A DNA stretch of 64,000 bases from positions 117,534-181,533 of the forward strand of contig NZ_LMUQ01000025.1 of assembly GCF_009765865.1 (NCBI RefSeq), given 5' to 3'. The position numbers and the translations under genes were made by a program. Source of the stretch: Acidisoma sp. L85. Its GTDB lineage: Bacteria > Pseudomonadota > Alphaproteobacteria > Acetobacterales > Acetobacteraceae. A model generated the notes under the pieces. It had not been told where the DNA came from, made no database searches, and saw nothing but the letters and a program-made list of their open reading frames with translations. Numbering within the stretch: position 1 is the first letter of the stretch; each line of letters begins with the position of its first letter. Positions 35,231-43,246 of the stretch are shown in pieces.

Positions 35231-36175
35231 CTAATCCTCCTTTTTGTCGGGGGGAGTTTCGGGCGGCGGCGGTGCTCCACCGGAAAGCTGGCGTAGCGAC
35301 TTTCGGAGACTGAGGTTGAGCCGCCCGATGGCGCTACTCAACTGCCTGAGTTCGCGAGTGCCGGAATTGGGCAGGGTAACGTGCTCATTCGTCGTTCGGC
35401 TGGCCGCGTCAGCCGCGTCGGCCAGCCTTTGCAGCGGCGTCACCAAGGCGGTCTCAAGAGCCGTGGTCAGGGCAATGTAGGTGATCAGAAAGACGAGCAG
35501 CAAACCGGCGGCGAGCGTCGCCGCGAGTTCGGCGGTGCCACGCAATTCATCGGTAATCGGAACGCTGAGCTCCAAAATTCCAACGGTGTCGTTCATCGCC
35601 CAACCGAAACCATTGGACGGGCCGTATTCAGCCACCATCGCCGCGGGGGCACGGTCGGGAGTCGAATGGCAGACCAGGCATTGCTGATGATTCACCTTGA
35701 TCGGCTGAGCAAGATAGAAGAAGTCCTTACCCTGCTCTCGGCGAATGCCTTCGATTTCTTTCAGCGCCGGATTGTCTTGGAATCGCTCGGTGAGCTCCAC
35801 TTCGTGTGGTGTTGGGCGGTCATTTGGATTGGTCGGGTTAAGGGCAGGCTCTCGATAGATGTAATTCGGATAAGTCTCTCGCAGCCGGTGGAATACGGCG
35901 TTCGCGGCATAGAACGGCACCAGCTGCTTGTAGAATTTATCGGGCGGAAGCTGGTTCATCAGATGAAAGACCTCATCATCCGTGAACGAGGTTACGGCGA
36001 CAGCGCTCGTCAGTAGCAGCCGGGCGTCATTCGAGGCCGTTTCGAGCGCCCGGTTTCGCAGGATTTCATAGACCCCCCCGGCCCCGATCGTGAGCGAGAC
36101 AATCAGGATCGCCAGGAGTATCCGGCGGATGAGGGCGCTCGTGCCCAGTTTGTCGAGCGAGGGGCCGAGCGCCAT
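35231..36175 (-). CDS. DUF3365 (Tll0287-like) c-heme sensor protein with HAMP-like segment
   Basis: The 314-residue membrane protein has a span at about 19-36, a periplasmic DUF3365 domain (residues 45-210), a second span at about 219-240 and a HAMP-like helix pair after TPLQRLADAADAASR. The heme motif CLVCH is at 166-170, so a c-type heme is likely bound, as in cyanobacterial Tll0287. There is no kinase or cyclase output domain; the protein ends in a Pro-rich tail. It is the first gene of a two-gene unit with the MscS-family channel. Confidence 0.88.
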   Translation of the reverse strand: MALGPSLDKLGTSALIRRILLAILIVSLTIGAGGVYEILRNRALETASNDARLLLTSAVAVTSFTDDEVFHLMNQLPPDKFYKQLVPFYAANAVFHRLRETYPNYIYREPALNPTNPNDRPTPHEVELTERFQDNPALKEIEGIRREQGKDFFYLAQPIKVNHQQCLVCHSTPDRAPAAMVAEYGPSNGFGWAMNDTVGILELSVPITDELRGTAELAATLAAGLLLVFLITYIALTTALETALVTPLQRLADAADAASRTTNEHVTLPNSGTRELRQLSSAIGRLNLSLRKSLRQLSGGAPPPPETPPDKKED

Positions 36176-36518
36176 GCTAGCGCTCCCCGTTTCGCGTGCG
36201 TTCGGCAGGGTCCAGCAGTGGCCTCGCCGAATTACATGAACTTCCGATGGCCATGGAGTCCTTCTCCTCAGCGTCAGAGGTCAAGCACGATCGCCAAGCC
36301 AGCGAGCTGGCGACCGGGATGCCCATTCTCGTCAAGCAGCATGAGAGCGGCCCTGGATGGAACCCTAGAAGAAGGAATCACATCCCGAATGAGTCGCAGG
36401 GCATCGCCAAATCTTGCTCAAGAGTCATACAGCAGACTACTATAGCAGTGCAAAACTTGCTTTTCTGAAGGCCGCCAAGCCGAGCGGCCGGATGATTCAA
36501 CTGAGAGGAATGCGAATT
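36176..36518. other. Divergent gap upstream of the heme-sensor and SDR genes
   Basis: The 343-bp gap separates two divergent genes and should carry both promoters. A minus-strand frame ending at TGA 36274-36276, about 48 codons long (residues include RAALMLLDENGHPGRQLAGL), has a coding flavour but no proper start and no known family; it may be a remnant. No other signal was clear. Confidence 0.4.
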
Positions 36519-37277
36519 ATGGGAACGTCCTTAACGGGCACTCGTGTCGTTGTGACTGGAAGCGCCGGAGGTGTCGGACGAGCTGTAGTCAAGGGCCTTG
36601 TCGCGGAAGGCGCGCGCATCTGCGCGACGGATATCACGAGTTCGGTTGCCAAGCTCGTGGATGACAATCCCGGCGGTGACATCATCACGATCGAAGGCGA
36701 CGTGACTAAGGCGACGGATGTCGAGAGGATCTACCGGTTTGCGGAGGAGAAGTTCGGCGGCGTAGACGCGCTCGTCAGCAACGCTGGATATATCATTTCC
36801 AAGCAAGTGCACGAAACCACGGAAAAGGAGTGGGATAGCGTTCTTGATGCGAATTCAAAATCATTCTTCTTGATGTCGAAACGCGTTCTGCCGGAAATGC
36901 TAGTGCGTGGCGCCGGCTGCATCGTTGCCACTGGGTCCATCTCGGGCGTGCTCGGCTTACCAGCTCAGGCCGCTTACTGCGCAAGCAAAGGTGCGCTGCT
37001 GCAATTGGTCCGCCAGATGGCGGTGGACTATGCGGGCAATGGGATTCGCGTCAATGCCGTGGGTCCCGGGTCGATTAACACGCCATTCCTTCAAAGATAC
37101 CTTGATGGGCTTCCGGATCCGGCTGCCGGCATGGCAGAGATCAAGGCGGCCCATCCGATGGGCCGATGGGCCGAACCGCACGAAATCGCTGATGCCATCA
37201 TTTTTCTTCTGAGTTCGAAAGCCTCATTCATTACCGGTCAGATGCTGATGGTGGATGGCGGCTATTCAGCCAGGTAG
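36519..37277 (+). CDS. SDR family oxidoreductase
   Basis: A short-chain dehydrogenase of 252 residues: TGSAGGVG cofactor loop near residue 12, SNAG near 85, TGSISG serine block and YCASK Tyr/Lys. Asp after the second strand (CATDITSS) suggests NAD. The ATG at MGTSLTGTRVVVT is used, with GAGAGGA ten bases upstream, because the longer frame has no coding look. It stands alone, ending against a TPR-protein gene with a hairpin between. The substrate is unknown. Confidence 0.88.
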   Translation: MGTSLTGTRVVVTGSAGGVGRAVVKGLVAEGARICATDITSSVAKLVDDNPGGDIITIEGDVTKATDVERIYRFAEEKFGGVDALVSNAGYIISKQVHETTEKEWDSVLDANSKSFFLMSKRVLPEMLVRGAGCIVATGSISGVLGLPAQAAYCASKGALLQLVRQMAVDYAGNGIRVNAVGPGSINTPFLQRYLDGLPDPAAGMAEIKAAHPMGRWAEPHEIADAIIFLLSSKASFITGQMLMVDGGYSAR

Positions 37278-37278
37278 C

Positions 37279-37296
37279 GCGGCTCTGACGAGCCGC
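37279..37296. terminator. Hairpin between convergent SDR and TPR-protein genes
   Basis: A 7-bp perfect stem GCGGCTC/GAGCCGC with a four-base TGAC loop, directly after the SDR stop and before the end of the converging gene. It is followed by TTAG, so the T-tract is poor; it is a probable two-way terminator. Confidence 0.5.
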
Positions 37297-37308
37297 TTAG
37301 TCGCCGCC

Positions 37309-38904
37309 TCAGGAGAGCGCGGCGGCGACGCGGCGAATGGGTGTCGACCAGTCGCCCCAGGCAGGCTGGCGATAGATGCGCAATGTCGGATACCAGGGGC
37401 TGTCTTCTCTCCCGCTCAACCAGCGCCAGCAATTGTCGTAGCGATCGAGCAAGTGAACCGGCACGCCCATCGCGCCCGCCAAATGAGCAACGGAAGTGTC
37501 GACACTGACCACCGCTTCGAGCGAGGCGATGATCGCCGCCGTATCAGCGAAATCCTCCACCTCGCCCATCGGATCACAGATGCCAAAACCGGATGCTGAG
37601 CGTTCCATCTGCAAGCTGACCCAACGCAGGCCATGTACTTCGAGCAGGGGCGCCAACTCCCGAGGGTCGATGCTGCGCCTTTGGTCTATCGCCGCGAGGT
37701 GCGGGTCTCGATCACGCGTGGAACCAGCCCAGACCAGGCCAATCCGCCTGCCGTCTTGGGATGATGGCAGGCGCTGTGCCCATCGGGCGGCCAGTTCGGG
37801 ATCGGCGCGCAAATAGGGGACATCGGCCGGTATCGTTTCCAGCCTCGTGCCGAAGACCTCCGCCAATCGCATGATCGGGCAATGCCAGTCGAACTCGGGC
37901 CAGGCTCGATCGTCGGAGAACACCTCGGCCACGCCCGCGACCGTGGCGAGCAGGCGATGCAGGGGCTTAGGCACCCAGAGCAGCACGCGCGCCCCGGCCG
38001 CCGCGAGCATCGGCAGGTAGCGGGCGAACTGGATGGTGTCGCCAAGGCCCTCGTCATGCGTGACCAGCACCACCCCTCCCTCTAGCCGCACGCCGGAGGC
38101 GAGGGTTGGCAGAAGCGATTGCGGTGGCAGCAAAGCATGGTCAGCCAGCCCAAGTCTTCGGTTCAGGCCGGGCCAGCCTTCCGCGAGCCGTCCGGCCTTT
38201 AGCAGCGCCATGCCATGGTTTATCGCAATCCGCGCGTGGCCCGGCGCGAGGCGTCTCGCCTGCTCGAATTGGGCGAAGGCCTCCGAGAACCGCCCCTCGA
38301 CCCCCAGCAGCACACCAAGATTGCCGAAAGCCGCGGCGGTGCCCCCACCACTCGCCACGACCGCGTGTAGCCGGGCCATCGCCTCGTCAATCTTCCCCGC
38401 GTCAGCAAGCACCGCCGCGAGGCCCACATGAGCCACCCAAAGATCAGACTGGAGCGCAATCGCCCGCTCTAGCAGTGCTTGCGCCCGCGGCCCTTCACCA
38501 ATCTCCTGCGCCCGGCTACCGGCGGCGAACAATAGTCGCGCATCCCGCGGCGCGAGCGCCATCGCGGCTTCCAGATAGCCATCAATGGCGTCCGTTCGCC
38601 TTGCCACCGTCAGAAGTTGGATCAGATCATGCGCGGGGTGCTGCGCATCGGGTCGTCGCCGGGCCACGTCGTCCAGAAGATCCGCCGCGAGACCCGGATG
38701 ACCGCAGCCACCGACCGCCAGTCCAAGGAGAAGCGTGACCTCGAGGTCATCCGCTCGCCGATGATACAGCGGTTCGACCAGGCGCGCCGCTTCACCGAAA
38801 ATACCAGCGCGCAGCAGCGTGAGCGCCGCGCGCAACGCCTCGCTCCGCTCCCTCGCGTTACCTTCCGTAGGAGAACGCGGTAAATCTCGCATGTCCCTAG
38901 CCAT
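37309..38904 (-). CDS. TPR-repeat protein with glycosyltransferase-like C-terminal domain
   Basis: The 531-residue protein has Ala/Leu-rich tetratricopeptide-like repeats over roughly residues 20-270 (for example AFGNLGVLLGVEGRFSEAFA) and a C-terminal half with a glycosyltransferase-like (GT-B, family 9/41-related) fold: GDTIQFARYLPMLAAAGARV, RRIGLVWAGSTRDRD, and VVSVDTSVAHLAGAMGVPVH. Related proteins in Rhizobiales stand near flagellar or surface polysaccharide genes. Here the neighbours (amidohydrolase, phosphatase) do not tell its acceptor. No signal peptide is seen. Confidence 0.8.
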   Translation of the reverse strand: MARDMRDLPRSPTEGNARERSEALRAALTLLRAGIFGEAARLVEPLYHRRADDLEVTLLLGLAVGGCGHPGLAADLLDDVARRRPDAQHPAHDLIQLLTVARRTDAIDGYLEAAMALAPRDARLLFAAGSRAQEIGEGPRAQALLERAIALQSDLWVAHVGLAAVLADAGKIDEAMARLHAVVASGGGTAAAFGNLGVLLGVEGRFSEAFAQFEQARRLAPGHARIAINHGMALLKAGRLAEGWPGLNRRLGLADHALLPPQSLLPTLASGVRLEGGVVLVTHDEGLGDTIQFARYLPMLAAAGARVLLWVPKPLHRLLATVAGVAEVFSDDRAWPEFDWHCPIMRLAEVFGTRLETIPADVPYLRADPELAARWAQRLPSSQDGRRIGLVWAGSTRDRDPHLAAIDQRRSIDPRELAPLLEVHGLRWVSLQMERSASGFGICDPMGEVEDFADTAAIIASLEAVVSVDTSVAHLAGAMGVPVHLLDRYDNCWRWLSGREDSPWYPTLRIYRQPAWGDWSTPIRRVAAALS

Positions 38905-38961
38905 GGCGTAAGACCGCTGTGCCGAACGCGCTATCGCAAGCCCGGCACCCCAACCTCTCGG

Positions 38962-40137
38962 CTAGGCATCGTGCAAAAGTTGCTCCGCCAGAGTCGCCCA
39001 GTATGAAGCTCCGATCGGTAGGATCTCGTCGTTGAAATCATAGCGCGGATGGTGGACGCCAGCGTCATCCGCGCCACGCCCACCTCCGAGCAAGATGTAG
39101 CTGCCTTGCTTCGCGTTCAGCATGAACGAGAAATCCTCCGCTCCCATGGTCGGCCGCGCCATAGGCTCCACCCTCGCTTCACCGGCAACGCTGGCGGCAG
39201 CCGCACGGGTCATCTTCGTGGCCTCTTCGTCATTGACCGTCGCCGGATAGGCGCGCCGGAATGAGACCTCCGCACGAGCACCGAAGCCAGCCGCGATCCC
39301 CGTCGCGACGCGATGGACGCCAGCATCGAGAAGATCGCCGATCTCTGGAGAGAACCAACGGGCAGTGCCCGTCATAGTTGCGCGCTCAGGAATCACATTC
39401 GGAGCGTTGCCGGCGGAAATATGCCCGATGGTGATCACGCCCGCCTCGGTCGGTTCCATATTGCGCGCGACGAGCGATTGCAGCGCGGTTACGATATGGG
39501 CAGCGACCAGGATTGGGTCGATGCCCTCATTGGGCTTGGCGCCATGCGCGCCCTTGCCGGTCACAGTGATCTCAATGTGAGCGGTTGCCGCCATGATTGG
39601 CCCATTTCTCCAGGCAAAGGTGCCAGCCCGCAGCGTCGGCCAATTATGCAGGCCGAAGACCTGCTGCATGGGGAAGCGCTCGAAAAGTCCCTCCTGCACC
39701 ATCAGGTTGCCGCCGCCACCCCCTTCCTCGGCCGGCTGGAAGATGACGTAGACGGTGCCGTCGAAATTGCGCGTCTCGGCGAGGTAGCGAGCCGCACCGA
39801 GCAGCATCGTCGTGTGGCCATCATGGCCGCAAGCGTGCATCAAGCCCGGGTTGAGGGATTTGTAGGGGAGATCCGTCTCCTCCAGGATCGGCAGCGCATC
39901 CATATCAGCGCGCAAACCGATCGCGCGGTCGCTGTTTCCCCGGCCGCGAATAACCCCCACGACCCCAGTTTGGGCGAGACCCGTGACCACCTCATCCAGA
40001 CCAAACGACTGCAGCTTCTCCTGCACCAAAGTGCTCGTGCGATGCTCCTGGAACCCAAGTTCCGGGTGAGCATGAAGGTCGCGCCGCCACGCGGTCATGT
40101 CGTTATGGAAATCGGCGATACGGTTGATGATCGGCAT
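38962..40137 (-). CDS. M20 family metallo-amidohydrolase (aminoacylase/hippurate hydrolase type)
   Basis: A 391-residue M20D peptidase-family enzyme that hydrolyses N-acyl amino acids or similar amides. The metal site motifs are MHACGHDGHTTMLLGAARYL and FQPAEEGGGGG; the dimerisation domain follows (ITVTGKGAHGAKPNEGIDPI) and MGAEDFSFML lies near the end. The start MPIINRIADFHNDM is of the usual form. It is followed by the TPR-protein gene and preceded by the phosphatase gene on the same strand, with no overlap. Confidence 0.93.
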   Translation of the reverse strand: MPIINRIADFHNDMTAWRRDLHAHPELGFQEHRTSTLVQEKLQSFGLDEVVTGLAQTGVVGVIRGRGNSDRAIGLRADMDALPILEETDLPYKSLNPGLMHACGHDGHTTMLLGAARYLAETRNFDGTVYVIFQPAEEGGGGGNLMVQEGLFERFPMQQVFGLHNWPTLRAGTFAWRNGPIMAATAHIEITVTGKGAHGAKPNEGIDPILVAAHIVTALQSLVARNMEPTEAGVITIGHISAGNAPNVIPERATMTGTARWFSPEIGDLLDAGVHRVATGIAAGFGARAEVSFRRAYPATVNDEEATKMTRAAAASVAGEARVEPMARPTMGAEDFSFMLNAKQGSYILLGGGRGADDAGVHHPRYDFNDEILPIGASYWATLAEQLLHDA

Positions 40138-40275
40138 GGATTTGGGAGCTTCCTGGGTGGGGGCCTAGTGATACAGCGCTGCGGCGACCTTGCTTGCGGC
40201 CTACCACGCGCTACAGGCACGAACTCCTCGCCGCAACAGCAAAAGCGCGTTCCAACACGGCGGCCACTCTCGCCA

Positions 40276-40863
40276 TCACCCTAACACGCGCAGAGCCGCG
40301 GCGACCTCCCGGCCCCGGCCGCCTCGCTCCATAAGCTCCGCGATGTGAGGTCGCTTTCCGATCTGCAATGCATGGAGCGCGTTCGTGGCCGCCACCAGAG
40401 TGCCATGTCGCCGCAGCATCGCGTCGCCGTATTCTATCATCCGGAGATTGGGCCAAGCCTTCTCGCGAATATCGTGAACAGAGGCCACGATGGCTCCGGC
40501 CGGCTGGTCGGGCATCGCCTCGGCGAGGATCAGCACCATGGCGGCAGTGGAACGAGATATGCCGGCATGGCAGTGGATCAGGAGATGCGCCGTGGGCTGC
40601 GGCTCCGCCATGAGGTTTCGCCCGAATGTCAGAAGACGCTCGACATGCGCAGGCTCCGGCGGTTGTTGGCCCGGGGAGGCTTCGATGACGTCGTGGAAGC
40701 GCAGTTCCAACTTCTCATGCTCGCCATAGGTGCCAAACGCCTCCGGTATGGGCGCGTCTGGATCGAGAATGGAAAGCACGTGGCTGGCGCCTGTCGCACG
40801 ATGACCGGCCAATTCGTCAATCCCGCATACTGTAATTCCGAAAGGCAGATCCAAGACCGTCAT
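40276..40863 (-). CDS. Tyrosine/dual-specificity-type protein phosphatase
   Basis: The 195-residue soluble protein carries the cysteine phosphatase loop HCHAGISRS (Cys98 nucleophile, Arg104) with a likely general acid Asp58 in RFHDVIEA, the usual order for a compact dual-specificity phosphatase. Similar alphaproteobacterial proteins are annotated as tyrosine-protein phosphatases of unknown target. It is the first of three same-strand genes, but the gaps are over 50 bp, so an operon is uncertain. Confidence 0.88.
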   Translation of the reverse strand: MTVLDLPFGITVCGIDELAGHRATGASHVLSILDPDAPIPEAFGTYGEHEKLELRFHDVIEASPGQQPPEPAHVERLLTFGRNLMAEPQPTAHLLIHCHAGISRSTAAMVLILAEAMPDQPAGAIVASVHDIREKAWPNLRMIEYGDAMLRRHGTLVAATNALHALQIGKRPHIAELMERGGRGREVAAALRVLG

Positions 40864-41071
40864 GGAATTCCTGTTCGTTTTTTGTCAGGCCACGAGTCGA
40901 TGGCGGCCCACAACAAATCGCGCCCATTCTCGTCTAACCTTGCCCAAGCGTCGCCGCGCGAATGTCGTATTGCTCTGAGGAGGACTGGCGCACACTCACA
41001 GAATCCTACATGACGAATGATATATATGCGATGCTGCAATCGTTTAATTTGAGCTGAGGCGTTATCCGCGT

Positions 41072-41281
41072 ATGGCGACCTACAGAGAAATACAGAACTG
41101 GGTGCGTATTAAGAGTGGTTTCGTGCCGAAGACCTGCTGGATAGCGCATGTCAAATCGGACCATGGGTTGATCGAGCGCAATGCTCCCAATCGATTTATG
41201 CATCCTGTGCGCTTCCATCCTTGCCCGCCCCAACGTCGCTCGGCAATCGAAGCGGCTTTGCGCCATTTTGGCATGGTGTAG
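41072..41281 (+). CDS. Small conserved protein of unknown function (69 residues)
   Basis: The 69-residue product follows a widespread small family that I recall by its pattern: an N-terminal TYREIQNWVRIKSGF, the invariant VPKTCWIAHVK, a middle APNR, then CPP and a final LRHFGM. It has one or two Cys and is basic and soluble; its function is not known. No clear ribosome site precedes the ATG. The overlapping frame on the other strand is rejected because it lacks such conservation. Confidence 0.82.
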   Translation: MATYREIQNWVRIKSGFVPKTCWIAHVKSDHGLIERNAPNRFMHPVRFHPCPPQRRSAIEAALRHFGMV

Positions 41282-41428
41282 GCGACGGCTCTATCGCCAG
41301 CATAGCAAAGAGGCTGATTCCACACGCTTCAATCGTGAATATCTACCATAGACGGCGCGAATGCGTGCTGCTCTCGAAATCGCGCCAAGACTAGCCTACT
41401 GTCTCCACTACAGGCAAAGGAGGCCGGC

Positions 41429-42292
41429 ATGGCAGACGGTTACGCTCTGACAAAACCCACTGATGCGGGGGCGCCGCTGATTGCTGGCGCCGTGGAGGGT
41501 GTCCTCAATTACCTCTCGCCGATTCCAGACAAGCCGCATACCTATAATTACGAGCCGCCCGCCGGAGTGCCTCGGCAGAATTTCGAGAACGAGGCGCATC
41601 GTGTCCTCATCGAGGACTTGCGCGGCCGTGAATCATCTTTCACGACCGATGGACAGGGCTTCGCCGCGGTTCGGCACCGCAGCCGCGAGCGTGACTTCGA
41701 GGACGACGCGGCGATCCGCAACTACTACTACCCGGAAAGCGAGGCGCTTTTGGCGGAGCTCCTCGGCGCCCATCGTGTGCTGATCTTCGACCACACCATT
41801 CGCCGGCGCCTGCCGGGCCAGTGCGAAAACAGCCCCGGCGCGCGCCAGCCGGTCGCCCGCGTTCATGTTGACCAGACGGACCTTTCCGGGGTGGAGCGTG
41901 TGCGGCGCCATCTACCGGACGAAGCAGATAGCCTACTTGCCGGCCGGGTCCGCATCGTGAATCTGTGGCGGCCGATCCGTGGACCGGTGCTCGATCATCC
42001 GCTCGCGACAGCCGATGGCGGCAGCCTCGCGCCGCCGGATTTGGTGGCGACTGATCTCCTCTACCCCGAGCGCACAGGCGAGACTTATTCGGTCACCTTC
42101 AACCCGGCGCATCGCTGGTACTATTGGTCAGGCATGCAGCCGGACGAAGTGCTGCTGCTCAAATGCTACGACAGCGCGCGCGACGGCCGCGTCCGCCTAT
42201 CGCCGCATACGGCCTTCGCCGATCCGCGGGTGGACGCCTCCGCGCCGCCAAGGCAGAGCATCGAGCTGCGCGCCTTGGTGTTCGGAGGCTAA
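41429..42292 (+). CDS. CmcJ/NvfI-family oxidoreductase
   Basis: The 287-residue protein resembles the CmcJ/NvfI/asaB family of methyltransferase-like or iron-dependent oxygenases, known from cephamycin and fungal metabolite clusters. Seen here are NYLSPIPDKPHTYNYEPPAG, IFDHTIRRR, the VARVHVDQTD block with a His-x-Asp pair typical of a 2-His-1-carboxylate iron site, VNLWRPIRGPVLDHPLA and the LSPHTAFADP end with a further His. It stands alone, with no biosynthetic genes nearby, so its substrate is not predictable. Confidence 0.82.
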   Translation: MADGYALTKPTDAGAPLIAGAVEGVLNYLSPIPDKPHTYNYEPPAGVPRQNFENEAHRVLIEDLRGRESSFTTDGQGFAAVRHRSRERDFEDDAAIRNYYYPESEALLAELLGAHRVLIFDHTIRRRLPGQCENSPGARQPVARVHVDQTDLSGVERVRRHLPDEADSLLAGRVRIVNLWRPIRGPVLDHPLATADGGSLAPPDLVATDLLYPERTGETYSVTFNPAHRWYYWSGMQPDEVLLLKCYDSARDGRVRLSPHTAFADPRVDASAPPRQSIELRALVFGG

Positions 42293-42328
42293 TTCAACCG
42301 TCTCGGCTCCGGCGCGGTGACATGGAAA

Positions 42329-42352
42329 GCGGTCGCTAGATGCAGCGACCGC
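42329..42352. terminator. Hairpin at the convergent end of the CmcJ-like and SDR genes
   Basis: A 9-bp perfect stem GCGGTCGCT/AGCGACCGC with a 6-base loop covers the stop codon of the minus-strand SDR gene and lies 36 bp after the CmcJ-like gene. No T-run follows; it is a possible two-way terminator. Confidence 0.45.
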
Positions 42353-43082
42353 CATCCACCTCAAGCGCCACGCCGGTAATCATGCTCGCCGCATCCGAAC
42401 ATAGGAACGTCGCGGCGTTTCCCATATCTTGCGGCGTTGAGAAACGGCCGAGCGGGATGGTGGCAAGGAATTTCGCTCGTCGTTCCGGCGTGTCCTCGCC
42501 CAGGAAGGTCTTCAGCAGCGGCGTCTCGCCGGCAACCGGGTTCAGCGCATTCACCCGCAGCCCAAAGGGCGCGAGTTCCACCGCCATCGATCGCGTGGCG
42601 GTAATCACCCAGCCTTTCGAGGCATTGTACCAGGTCAGATTAGGGCGCGGGCTGACTCCCGCGGTCGAGGCTATGTTGAGAATCACGCCCGACTTCTTCG
42701 CCTTGAAGCGCGGCACGACGTGGCGTGCCGCCAGGTAGATGGCTTTGACATTGACCGCCAAAATCCGGTCGAAGGAATCCTCCGTCAAACCCTCGAGCGG
42801 CTGCGGCAGGTGGGCGACGCCGGCGTTATTCACCAGGATGTCCAGGTCGCTGAATTTGTCGTAGGCGCTTGCCACCATCACCGCCACGTCCGCGTCTCGT
42901 GACACATCGACCGTGACGGCAAAAGCCTGCGTACCCACGGCCGAGGCGACCCGCTCTGCACTGGCGGTATCGCGATCCGCCACAATCACGCGGGCGCCCG
43001 CAGCGACGAAGCTTCGAACGATGCCCTCACCAAAGCCCGATCCACCGCCGGTGACGATGGCAACCTTGCCCTCAAGCGACAT
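42336..43082 (-). CDS. SDR family oxidoreductase
   Basis: A classical 248-residue short-chain dehydrogenase: TGGGSGFGEG cofactor loop at residues 11-20, Asp after strand 2 (VIVADRD) for NAD, NNAG near 87, NIASTAG serine block and YNASK. The C-terminal EVDGGRCI is near the family norm. It is monocistronic, with about 160 bp to the E2 gene on one side. Members next to branched-chain catabolism can act on hydroxyacyl compounds, but this cannot be shown here. Confidence 0.9.
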   Translation of the reverse strand: MSLEGKVAIVTGGGSGFGEGIVRSFVAAGARVIVADRDTASAERVASAVGTQAFAVTVDVSRDADVAVMVASAYDKFSDLDILVNNAGVAHLPQPLEGLTEDSFDRILAVNVKAIYLAARHVVPRFKAKKSGVILNIASTAGVSPRPNLTWYNASKGWVITATRSMAVELAPFGLRVNALNPVAGETPLLKTFLGEDTPERRAKFLATIPLGRFSTPQDMGNAATFLCSDAASMITGVALEVDGGRCI

Positions 43083-43246
43083 GATACCTCCTGTCAGACG
43101 AACGCACTTGCCGCTCAGTGGCTTCGTGCGGCATCACCGTATCAGGCACCGAGGCACGGCCTTAGTCTACCCACGACGATCCATTTTCCGAAGTCACATG
43201 TGAATCGACAAGCCTACCGCGCACATGGCCGCTTCGGCTCAGCCGG

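Noticed and set aside
39313..40284. A 323-codon plus-strand open frame opposite the M20 amidohydrolase gene
   Set aside because: Antisense to a gene with complete metal-site motifs; no features of its own.
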